Position numbers and translations under genes: made by a program. From an uncultured Collinsella sp. (GTDB lineage: Bacteria; Actinomycetota; Coriobacteriia; Coriobacteriales; Coriobacteriaceae), in contig USEF01000021.1 of assembly GCA_900553475.1 (NCBI GenBank), positions 1-15,230 on the forward strand: a stretch of 15,230 bases of DNA, read 5' to 3'. Below are positions 1-6,938 of the stretch, one piece after another (position 1 is the first letter of the stretch; each line of letters begins with the position of its first letter). The notes under the pieces are model-generated. The model worked only from the letters and a program-made list of their open reading frames with translations, was not told the origin of the DNA and searched no databases.

Positions 1-52
1 GGTGGCCCGGCGTTTGCCCCGTTTTGCTGGGGATGTTTGTCGTTCGGTGCTC

Positions 53-373
53 TTACTGGCCAATCCAGTGTTGCGCATAGCTCTTAATGTCCTCGGTAAA
101 ACCGTCAAGGTCGTCAAGGGTGATCACGCTGTCGATAAGCAAATTGGCTATCTCGCGGTGCATTGTGCTGCGGCGAATGTCGTTTGCAATTACGCCTGAG
201 GACAGCTTGTCTCTATTGAGGCTCTCTTCTAGTGCCCAAAATCTACTGGACGCTTCGCTGTCGCCATTCAGTATCTCAACGTACTGGCCGATGAGCTTTT
301 CCATATAACGTTCTTGCCATTGAGGAAGCGTTTTCTTAAACAGCTTCCAGTCGCTTTCGGCTACGTCGCGCAT
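53..373 (-). CDS. Small conserved protein of unknown function (106 aa)
   Basis: This small soluble, charged protein is predicted to be mostly helical. It opens MRDVAESDWKLFKKTLPQWQ and is rich in Glu, Asp, Lys and Trp, with no signal peptide or membrane segment. From memory it resembles a family of about 100-residue proteins common in Firmicutes and gut Actinobacteria that databases sometimes mislabel as multidrug transporter; nothing here supports transport. The ATG at 373 is chosen because GGAGGA lies about three bases upstream. The longer reading frame from a TTG at 391 would place that ribosome binding site inside the coding sequence. The gene ends at a TAA at 53-55. It lies 404 bases downstream of the response regulator on the same strand, beyond repeat DNA, so it is probably transcribed separately. 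The function is unknown. Confidence 0.75.
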   Translation of the reverse strand: MRDVAESDWKLFKKTLPQWQERYMEKLIGQYVEILNGDSEASSRFWALEESLNRDKLSSGVIANDIRRSTMHREIANLLIDSVITLDDLDGFTEDIKSYAQHWIGQ

Positions 374-402
374 ATGTCCTCCGCTCGTCAAACGGGCTTT
401 TC

Positions 403-427
403 ATTTGCCTTTTATTCTATTTGCTTT
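403..427 (-). promoter_or_regulatory. Possible promoter and direct repeat upstream of the small protein gene
   Basis: On the minus strand an A-rich stretch contains two near-identical words, AAAAGCAAAT (427-418) and AAAAGGCAAAT (413-403), 15 bases apart. Between them lies TAGAAT (419-414), a fair -10 box about 41 bases before the ATG at 373. No convincing -35 box is visible at the right distance. The repeat could be an activator or repressor site, or just an A-rich leader. Confidence 0.25.
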
Positions 428-492
428 TCGCTCTCAGGCGTGGATGAGAGGCGCTCTTTAGCCTTCGAGATTGGGCTTGAATGGGTTGTATG

Positions 493-650
493 CCACAAAA
501 CGGGCCTATCTACTACGTTTAATTGGATACCCTCAACCATACCGGGAAAACGAAAAATAAAACCGAAGGTAGAAGGCCTGTCGATTTTCGAAAAAGGCGG
601 TCATGGTTGGCCCCTTCGAGTTAAACGTAGTAGATGGGCCCATTTCGTGG
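493..650. repeat. 158-base palindromic element with 30-base inverted repeats
   Basis: The ends form a 30-base inverted repeat. Bases 493-522 match the reverse complement of 621-650 at 27 of 30 positions, with a shared core CTACTACGTTTAA and its complement TTAAACGTAGTAG. A second, inner pair is TCAACCAT (533-540) with ATGGTTGG (603-610). The roughly 60-base centre is A-rich and has no open reading frame of interest. The size and symmetry fit a MITE-like or REP/BIME-like interspersed element, or a long hairpin RNA. It occupies the gap between the response regulator and the small protein gene, both read leftward. The rest of the 374-777 gap holds only the A-rich promoter candidate and the second repeat at 665-705. 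Confidence 0.7.
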
Positions 651-664
651 CGCGCGGTTCCGGC

Positions 665-705
665 TGATCCCTTGGGGACGGAGGAAAACAGATCATTTTG
701 GTCCC
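665..705. repeat. REP-like short element with two interleaved stems
   Basis: Two inverted pairs interleave. TGATC (665-669) is complementary to GATCA (691-695), and GGGAC (675-679) is complementary to GTCCC (701-705). The order allows either two mutually exclusive hairpins or an H-type pseudoknot. The words CTTGGGGACGGAGG and GATCATTTTGGTCCC resemble the GGGGAC...GTCCC repeats often associated with REP elements in gut bacteria; that resemblance is from memory. It lies about 75 bases past the stop codon of the response regulator and could terminate or protect that transcript. Confidence 0.4.
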
Positions 706-777
706 GCGAGGCTTGCGGAGGCATTCGTGCAGGGCCGCCCGAACAAAACTATGCCGGGGCGGTTGACCGTTGGGCGC

Positions 778-1407
778 CTATCCCCGCAGGTAGGCGATGG
801 CGATTTGCGTGCGGTTGCGCAGGCCCATTTTGGCAAGGATCGAGCTGATGTGGTTGCGTACGGTGCCTTCGCCCATATAGGCGGTGGCGGCGATCTCCTT
901 GTTGTCGAGGCCGCGGGCGATAAGCTCGGCGACTTCGAACTCGCGGTCGGTCAGGCTGGCAAAGGCCGCGGGCCGGCGAGGCGTGCCCGCCTCGATACCC
1001 GTTCCGTCAAAATCGATGTCCTCGATTGCCTTACCCTCGAGCACGCGTTTACCGTTCATAACCTGCGCCAACGCCGGTGGAATGGCGGCGACATCGGTTT
1101 TAATCAGGTAGCCGCGGGCGCCCAGCTTGAGCGCCGACACAATGTACTCGTCATCCGAGAATGTCGTCAGAAACACCACGCACGCCGCGGGGTCGCGCTC
1201 AAGGATCTCGCGTGCCGCCGAAAGGCCGTCGCGCCCCGGCATCTGAATGTCGAGCAGTGCAATATCGGGTGCGTGCTCGGCATAGAGCGCCACCGCATCG
1301 TCGCCATTGGCGCCGGTGCCCGCCACTTCGATTTGCGGCTGGGCGCCCAGGATAATCTTGAGCGAATCGACCACCAAGCGGTCGTCGTCGACAACGATGA
1401 GCCTCAT
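778..1407 (-). CDS. NarL/LuxR-family two-component response regulator
   Basis: This 209-residue cytoplasmic response regulator is predicted to bind DNA once phosphorylated by the kinase encoded just upstream. The receiver domain (residues 1-120) has the acidic cluster DDD at 7-9, the phosphoacceptor Asp53 in LLDIQMPG, Thr81/Thr82 and the conserved Lys103 in LIKTD. A linker (about 121-148) leads to a LuxR-type helix-turn-helix (151-209) with LTDREFEVAELIARGLDNKE and the recognition helix region GTVRNHISSILAKMG. Length and domain order are normal and all key residues are present. The ATG overlaps the kinase stop codon as ATGA (1404-1407), so the two genes are translationally coupled. The nearby divergent ABC exporter is the likely target, an inference from position. 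No LuxR-type site could be assigned with confidence. Confidence 0.95.
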   Translation of the reverse strand: MRLIVVDDDRLVVDSLKIILGAQPQIEVAGTGANGDDAVALYAEHAPDIALLDIQMPGRDGLSAAREILERDPAACVVFLTTFSDDEYIVSALKLGARGYLIKTDVAAIPPALAQVMNGKRVLEGKAIEDIDFDGTGIEAGTPRRPAAFASLTDREFEVAELIARGLDNKEIAATAYMGEGTVRNHISSILAKMGLRNRTQIAIAYLRG

Positions 1408-2549
1408 CGGTCCTCATCTCCTTGCTGTTTGGGAACGGTGGCAAACACGCGCCAGCCGGGGGAGCCGGTGCGCGGGCCGGCGGTGAAGGTGCCGCCAAGC
1501 GCCTCGATGCGCTCGCGCATGGAGGCGAGCCCCATGCCCTCCGCGGCGCCGCGGCCGTTTGCTTGGACCCCGCCCGCGCCATCGTCGGTAACGATGAGCT
1601 GGTAAAACGACGGATGCTCCATGCATCGTACAGTGACGGTCTGGGCGCAAGCGTGGCGCATGGTGTTGGAGAGCGCCTCGCGCAGGACCGCCGCAAAGCA
1701 GCTCGCGACGTTTACGGGCGCATGCTCGGTCATAACTTCCAGCTCAATCTGCGGGCCGCCGTCCGAGCGAGCGCCTTCAACAATGCGTTCGAGTTGCACG
1801 GAAAGGTCGACGGCGTTGTCGTTGAGCGCGTGGACGCTGGTGCGTACAAGCTGGAGCGCCTCGTCAACGGTGCGTTTGACGTCGGCAAAATCGGCGGCGA
1901 CGCCGGGCTCGTCGGCGTGGACCACGCGCAGGGCTTCGGCCTGCAGTGAGGCGCGCGTGAGCTGGTGCCCGACGTTATCGTGGATCTCGCGCGCGATGCG
2001 GGCACGTTCGGCGAGCGTCGCGAGCTCGACTTCGTAGTCCTGGCGGTCGGCAAGATCGCGGTTGCGCGCCTCGAGCGCGAGGGCTCGTTCCTGCAGCTCG
2101 TCGCGGATGCGGCGCATGCGCTGCTGTTCGCGCTCCAACTGGGCGGTACGTAGCGATAGCAAGGTGGCGGCAACCGAAAGGATGGCGGTCAGCAGAAGCG
2201 TTCGGGCGGTGAGCGCATCGGCGCGAAGGTCTGCGACGAGCGCAAAAGCAAAGACGGAGCCAATGCCCAGCGCGACCCAGGCGCGCTCACGGCGCACACG
2301 TTGTGCGATGTCATAGAGGGCGAGGGGCGCAAACGGCACAAACGGCGGCACGAAGACGGCCGCGATGATGTAAGCGTAACTCGCGGCCTCGCTTACACGG
2401 CGCGTGCGTTCCCCCTGTGCGACCTCGGCCAGCGAGGTGGCGATAACGCCAAGGCAAAACGCCGTGACCAAGCGAGCGTCCACGGCAAGGCCCATTGCGG
2501 CCGCAATGCAGCACGCCAGCACGATCGATTTGTCGAAAAGCCTGTTCAT
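1404..2549 (-). CDS. Sensor histidine kinase (HisKA_3 / NarL-partner type)
   Basis: This 381-residue membrane sensor kinase phosphorylates the adjacent response regulator. The N-terminal half (residues 8-135) has about five hydrophobic segments with very short loops, so the signal is probably sensed in or at the membrane. A coiled coil (about 135-180) follows. The dimerisation/phosphorylation motif is AREIHDNVGHQLT with His190. The ATPase domain has an N-box REALSNTMRHA (290-300), a G1 box DDGAGG (322-327) and a G2 box GMGLASMRER. Start choice: the frame is open to 2741, but the added 64 residues are Arg/Ser/Glu-rich, have no family character and would run into the divergent promoter region. 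The ATG at 2549 leads straight into the first membrane helix. It has no ribosome binding site, but TACAAT lies at the distance expected for a leaderless message. Confidence 0.92.
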   Translation of the reverse strand: MNRLFDKSIVLACCIAAAMGLAVDARLVTAFCLGVIATSLAEVAQGERTRRVSEAASYAYIIAAVFVPPFVPFAPLALYDIAQRVRRERAWVALGIGSVFAFALVADLRADALTARTLLLTAILSVAATLLSLRTAQLEREQQRMRRIRDELQERALALEARNRDLADRQDYEVELATLAERARIAREIHDNVGHQLTRASLQAEALRVVHADEPGVAADFADVKRTVDEALQLVRTSVHALNDNAVDLSVQLERIVEGARSDGGPQIELEVMTEHAPVNVASCFAAVLREALSNTMRHACAQTVTVRCMEHPSFYQLIVTDDGAGGVQANGRGAAEGMGLASMRERIEALGGTFTAGPRTGSPGWRVFATVPKQQGDEDR

Positions 2550-2555
2550 ACGGGT

Positions 2556-2561
2556 ATTGTA
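2556..2561 (-). promoter_or_regulatory. -10 box for the kinase gene, possibly giving a leaderless mRNA
   Basis: TACAAT on the minus strand matches the sigma70 -10 box (TATAAT) at five of six positions. Only six bases, ACCCGT, separate it from the kinase ATG at 2549, so transcription would start at or next to the A of the start codon. No Shine-Dalgarno sequence lies upstream of that ATG. No good -35 box is seen 16-18 bases upstream. Confidence 0.4.
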
Positions 2562-2760
2562 CGCGAAGCCGCGCGTGGTGGAGGGGCCGCCTGCGCAACT
2601 GTGACATTCCTCCCGCGCGGCAAAGCGGCGTCGATCGCTCGCGCGGGCGGGGGTTTCGCCTCCGCCCTCCTCACACTCGTGACAAAGCTCACTGGTGCGC
2701 GCCGCCCGCTCCTGCGATGATGCAATCGTACCGGGCCGCAATCAACGGAAGGGCCGCCTC

Positions 2761-3699
2761 ATGACAGACATCGTCCATGTCGAAAACCTCGTCAAGCGCT
2801 ACGACGATCTTATCGCGCTCGACCACTTTAACCTGAGCATCGCCCCCGGCGAGATCTTTGGTCTGCTCGGTCCCAACGGCTCGGGCAAGACCACGTCCAT
2901 CAACTGCATTTTGCAGCTGCTCGCCTACGACAAAGGCACCATCGAGCTGTTCGGCGAGCCCATGACGCCCGCCCGCTACGACCTCAAGCGCCGCATCGGC
3001 GTGGTGCCGCAGCAGGTGGCGGTGTTCGACGAGCTTACGGTGCGAGAGAACATCGACTATTTCTGTAGCCTCTACGTCAGCGACCGCAAGCGCCGTCGCG
3101 CGCTCGTGGACGAGGCGATCGACTTTGTCGGGCTGGGCGACTTTACCAAGTTCCGCCCCGGCAAGCTCTCGGGCGGTCTGGCGCGTCGCCTCAACATTGC
3201 CTGCGGTATCGCGCACAAGCCCGAGCTCATCTTCTTCGACGAACCCACGGTGGCGGTCGACCCGCAGAGCTGCAACGCCATCCTGGAGGGCATCTGCCGC
3301 CTGCGCGACGAGGGCGCCACGGTGGTGTATACCAGCCATTACATGGAGGAAGTCGAGCAAATCTGCAGCCGCATCATGATCATGGACGGCGGGCGCGTGC
3401 TGGCGCAGGGCACCAACGACGAGCTCAAGCGCATGATTCAGATGGGCGAGCGCGTGACCGTCGAGGTAGGCGCCGTCGAGGCCGCCACAGTCGAACGGCT
3501 GCGCGCCCTCGAGCACGTGCTCAGCGTCGAGCTGTCCGGCGGCGAACTCGTCTGCACCTGCGAGGCGAGCCCGCACAACCTGGTCGACATCCTCGACACG
3601 CTGCGCGCCGCCGACGTGGCGCTCGGCCGCGTGTGGAGCGAGCCGCCGACCCTCAACGACGTGTTCCTCGAGATCACCGGCCGCGAGCTGCGCGACTAG
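2761..3699 (+). CDS. ABC transporter ATP-binding protein, NatA/ABC-2 exporter type
   Basis: This 312-residue ATPase powers the exporter formed with the next two genes. It has Walker A GPNGSGKT (37-44), a Q-loop VVPQQ (81-85), a signature LSGGL (137-141), Walker B LIFFDE ending at Glu161, and a switch His193 in TSHYMEE. The signature has Leu where Gln or Met is usual, and the D-loop region reads TVAVDPQ where GVDP or GLDP is more common. Both substitutions look tolerable. The C-terminal 80 residues (about 230-312) form the extra domain typical of drug and sodium exporter ATPases. The ATG at 2761 is preferred over an upstream start at 2695 because the family homology begins there and GGAAGGG lies about eight bases before it. 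It is divergent from the two-component genes. The substrate is unknown; peptides, antibiotics or lipids are possible. Confidence 0.93.
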   Translation: MTDIVHVENLVKRYDDLIALDHFNLSIAPGEIFGLLGPNGSGKTTSINCILQLLAYDKGTIELFGEPMTPARYDLKRRIGVVPQQVAVFDELTVRENIDYFCSLYVSDRKRRRALVDEAIDFVGLGDFTKFRPGKLSGGLARRLNIACGIAHKPELIFFDEPTVAVDPQSCNAILEGICRLRDEGATVVYTSHYMEEVEQICSRIMIMDGGRVLAQGTNDELKRMIQMGERVTVEVGAVEAATVERLRALEHVLSVELSGGELVCTCEASPHNLVDILDTLRAADVALGRVWSEPPTLNDVFLEITGRELRD

Positions 3700-3708
3700 G
3701 GGGCAGCT

Positions 3709-4896
3709 ATGTTCAACACCATTATCATTACGGTCAAGACGCTGCTGCGCCGGCCGAGCACGTGGGTTTGGGGCGTTCTCTTTCCCATCGCGCTTTCCAC
3801 GATGTTCATGTTTATGTTTGCGAATCTGAGCTCCGACGGCACGGTCGACCCGGTGCCGGTGGCCGTCGTGGCGGATGAGGCCTGGGACGCCTCGACCTTT
3901 AAGGACGTGGCGACGTCGCTTGCCAAGGAAGGCGACGACCAGCTGCTCGAGATCCACGAGTGCGACGATACAGCCGATGCGAACCGTGCGCTTAAGGCCG
4001 GCGAAGTCGCGGGCATTTACACGGTCGACGCCGAAGGCACGCCCAAACTCACGCTGCTTTCGAGCTATGACAACTCGCGCGCCTCGTCGGTACTCACCGA
4101 CCGCAGCATTCTGGAGACGGTGGCAAGCTCGTATACGCAAAATGCCGAGCTCATGTCCCAGATTGCCCAGGACAACCCGGCGGCGCTCGCCGACCCGGAG
4201 GCGGTTGCGCGCGCCCTGTCGCTCGAGGGCGGCACCCGCCGCGTAAGCCTGACACGCACAACGCCCGATGGCACGGTCATCTACTACTACGCGCTCTTTG
4301 GCCTGGTCGCGATGATGTCTGCCGAGTTTGCCGCCTTGAGCGTCGTCGACCTGCAGCCCAATCTGTCGGGCCTTGGCGCACGTCGCTGCGTGGGCGGCCT
4401 TTCCAAGACGGCATCACTGGCTGGCATTTTTGTGGGCTCGTGGCTGGTTTCCTTTGCCTCGATGACGATTGCGATCGGCTACGTGCGCCTGGTCGTGGGC
4501 GTCGACTTTGGCGGGCGCGAGGGGCTGTGTCTGGTGGGCGGTGCCGCTTCCGCGCTTGCCGCCACGGGTCTGGGACTCTTTGTGGGCACGCTTCCCGTTA
4601 AGGGCGGAAAGGCGTCCAAGTCGGGCATCCTCACGGGCTTTGCCACCACGTGCGCCCTGTTCGCCGGCCTCTACGGCGAGCCGGCGATGGCACTTGCCGA
4701 CGACGTCGCCCGCGCCTGCCCGGCCGAGTGCTGGCTCAACCCCGTCAAGCTCATCTGCGACATGTTCAATCGCCTGTATTTCTTTGAGGACCTGAGCCCC
4801 TTTGCCGTTCGCGCCGGCGCGCTGGTCCTTATGGCGCTGCTGTTCGTTGCCGCCGCCACGCTGATCTTTGGAAGGAGCCGCTATGAGCACCTTTAA
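3709..4896 (+). CDS. ABC-2 type transporter permease (first of two)
   Basis: This 395-residue integral membrane subunit of the exporter has the classic ABC-2 layout. One helix (about residues 15-38) comes first, then a large extracytoplasmic domain (about 40-188) rich in Asp, Ala and Thr, then five more helices at about 190-213, 237-262, 273-296, 307-324 and 369-389. A loop near residues 325-360 has Cys and Trp in ACPAECWLNP. The start is preceded by AGGGGGC and lies nine bases after the ATPase stop codon, so the two are co-translated. Its 3' end overlaps the next permease by 14 bases. The two permeases differ in sequence, so they probably act as a heterodimer. The family is clear; the substrate is not. 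Confidence 0.88.
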   Translation: MFNTIIITVKTLLRRPSTWVWGVLFPIALSTMFMFMFANLSSDGTVDPVPVAVVADEAWDASTFKDVATSLAKEGDDQLLEIHECDDTADANRALKAGEVAGIYTVDAEGTPKLTLLSSYDNSRASSVLTDRSILETVASSYTQNAELMSQIAQDNPAALADPEAVARALSLEGGTRRVSLTRTTPDGTVIYYYALFGLVAMMSAEFAALSVVDLQPNLSGLGARRCVGGLSKTASLAGIFVGSWLVSFASMTIAIGYVRLVVGVDFGGREGLCLVGGAASALAATGLGLFVGTLPVKGGKASKSGILTGFATTCALFAGLYGEPAMALADDVARACPAECWLNPVKLICDMFNRLYFFEDLSPFAVRAGALVLMALLFVAAATLIFGRSRYEHL

Positions 4897-6088
4897 GACC
4901 GCGCTTCGCATGGCGCTGGCGCACCCGTTCTACCTGCTCATCTATACGGTGTTCATCTCGCTCATGGGCGTATTCATCGCGGCATCGGTGAGCTGGAACT
5001 CGTCGCAGCTCACCGAGTATAAGCCCTACGACACCAACGTGATCGTGGTCGACCGCGACAATAGCGACCTTTCGTGTGCGCTTACCAAGCATCTGGGTTC
5101 GCGTTTTGAGCTGGTCACGGGCGTCGGCGACGACACCTACGACCTTGCGGACGCGCTCTCCAAGAGCAACAGCGCCAAAGGTAGCGCCGACTGCGTGTTC
5201 TTTATCCCGGAGGGGTTTGAGGGCGACCTTGTTGCAGCCGCCCGCGCGGGGGAGTCTCTGCCCAAGCTCGATGTGACCTACGGCGCCGGCACCATGGCAG
5301 CGGCGCTTTCGTCTGCCGAGGCCTCGCGCTGGATCTCGCTCGCGGGCGCTGCGGCGGCCCTAGAGCCCGCCGCCTCTAACGGCGATGTCGCCAAGGCCGC
5401 CGAGCATGCGGCCGCGAAGCGCGCCGAGGTCGAGATCGAGCAGGTCAAGGTCGATTCGACTGCCGCCGCCACGCTCGAGTCGTATTTCAATTTTGGTGCG
5501 TATGCGATTATCTCGTCGGTCATCGTATCGGTGGGGCTGGTGTTCTCGGGCATGAACGAGCCCGAGCGCGTGCGTCGTATGGATGCCGGCCCAATCTCCG
5601 AGCGCCAGCGTTCGCTTGCCGTGTTTGCGGCCGCCGCCGTGCTCACCGTCTGCATCTGGTTTGTGTCGAGCATGATGGGCGTCGTGGGCTTTGCCGGCGC
5701 GGTCGCCGAGGTCGGTGTGGGTCGTGTGTGCCTGGCGCTGGCGGCGACGTTTGCCCTGGCGTGCACGCCGCTGGCCGTTGGCTTTACGTTGTCGAGCTTG
5801 GGCGCGCGCGAGGAACTGCTCAACGGCGTGGGCAACCTGCTTGGCATGCTCATGACGTTTTTGGGCGGAGCCTGGATGCCGCTGTCGCTGATGGGCCCGG
5901 CCGTGCAGACCGTGGCGCACTTTGTGCCGACATATTGGGTGAACGACGCGATCGGCAAGGCGCTCGCATCGGATTTGACGTCTGCCGTGCTGGGCGACAT
6001 CGCCTGCGACCTAGGCGTCACGGCGCTCTTTGCCATGGCCATTGCCGCCGTGGGCCTCGCCCTCGCACGCGCCAAATCCCGCGCCTAG
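4883..6088 (+). CDS. ABC-2 type transporter permease (second of two)
   Basis: This 401-residue membrane subunit has the same plan as its neighbour. A first helix (about residues 12-33) is followed by an extracytoplasmic domain (about 34-205) with an Ala/Glu-rich helical stretch near 155-195, then further helices at about 207-225, 242-275, 283-306, 316-337 and 371-396. The motif GGAWMPLSLMG followed by HFVPTYW near residues 330-355 resembles the conserved FLGG..P...P..W stretch of ABC-2 permeases. The ATG at 4883 has GAAGGAG six bases upstream, and that site lies inside the previous gene, giving a 14-base overlap and tight coupling. An upstream TTG at 4868 would put the ribosome binding site inside the gene. 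The gene ends the operon and is followed at once by a hairpin repeat. Confidence 0.88.
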   Translation: MSTFKTALRMALAHPFYLLIYTVFISLMGVFIAASVSWNSSQLTEYKPYDTNVIVVDRDNSDLSCALTKHLGSRFELVTGVGDDTYDLADALSKSNSAKGSADCVFFIPEGFEGDLVAAARAGESLPKLDVTYGAGTMAAALSSAEASRWISLAGAAAALEPAASNGDVAKAAEHAAAKRAEVEIEQVKVDSTAAATLESYFNFGAYAIISSVIVSVGLVFSGMNEPERVRRMDAGPISERQRSLAVFAAAAVLTVCIWFVSSMMGVVGFAGAVAEVGVGRVCLALAATFALACTPLAVGFTLSSLGAREELLNGVGNLLGMLMTFLGGAWMPLSLMGPAVQTVAHFVPTYWVNDAIGKALASDLTSAVLGDIACDLGVTALFAMAIAAVGLALARAKSRA

Positions 6089-6092
6089 CCAC

Positions 6093-6123
6093 CTAGTCAT
6101 TTAAGAACGTCCCCAATGGCTAG
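6093..6123. repeat. Hairpin repeat, copy 1 (9-bp stem, 13-base loop)
   Basis: CTAGTCATT (6093-6101) and AATGGCTAG (6115-6123) form a nine-pair stem with one T-G wobble around the loop TAAGAACGTCCCC (6102-6114). A second copy lies at 9603-9631; 28 of 29 core bases agree, and the single difference turns a T-A pair into a T-G pair, so pairing is kept. This copy starts five bases after the TAG of the second ABC-2 permease. An alternative stem pairs TAGCCA (6086-6091, including the stop codon) with TGGCTA (6117-6122). No T-run follows, so a simple rho-independent terminator is unlikely. Confidence 0.75.
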
Positions 6124-6146
6124 TCTGAAATAAATCCCAGGCCTCG

Positions 6147-6175
6147 CTCCAAAATAGTTCGCCAAGGTTTACTAT
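6147..6175 (+). promoter_or_regulatory. Possible promoter for the second ABC system
   Basis: TACTAT (6170-6175) is a fair -10 box 29 bases before the ATG at 6205. The hexamer 17 bases upstream, CTCCAA, is a poor -35. An alternative pair is TTCGCC (6158-6163) with TCATAA (6181-6186). A short inverted repeat, TACTA (6170-6174) and TAGTA (6189-6193), could be an operator. A promoter is expected here because the gap follows an operon end, but the exact site is uncertain. Confidence 0.3.
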
Positions 6176-6204
6176 TACGTTCATAAAGTAGTACGAGGTT
6201 AACA

Positions 6205-6930
<726 letters not shown>

Positions 6931-6938
6931 GCGGCGCC

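Noticed and set aside
2..199. Plus-strand open frame at the left edge
   Set aside because: It overlaps the well-supported minus-strand small gene and has no ribosome binding site or recognisable features.
533..724. Small minus-strand open frame across the first palindromic element
   Set aside because: It reads through the inverted repeats and the REP-like element, so its repeated peptide words simply reflect the palindrome. No ribosome binding site supports it.
2598..2687. Two GTGACA words, in CAACTGTGACA and CACTCGTGACA, between the kinase and the ABC operon
   Set aside because: The match is short and the spacing of about 78 bases is unconvincing. It is too weak to call regulator sites, though a shared regulatory region is expected here.
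2550..2741. Longer N-terminus for the histidine kinase (64 extra residues)
   Set aside because: The extra stretch is Arg/Ser/Glu-rich without family character and would cover most of the divergent promoter region. The internal ATG at 2549 begins the first membrane helix.
2689..4140. Minus-strand open frame of 483 codons
   Set aside because: It lies fully antisense to the ATPase and first permease genes, which have clear motifs. Its translation is His/Arg/Val-rich with no domain, as expected for the shadow of a GC-rich gene.
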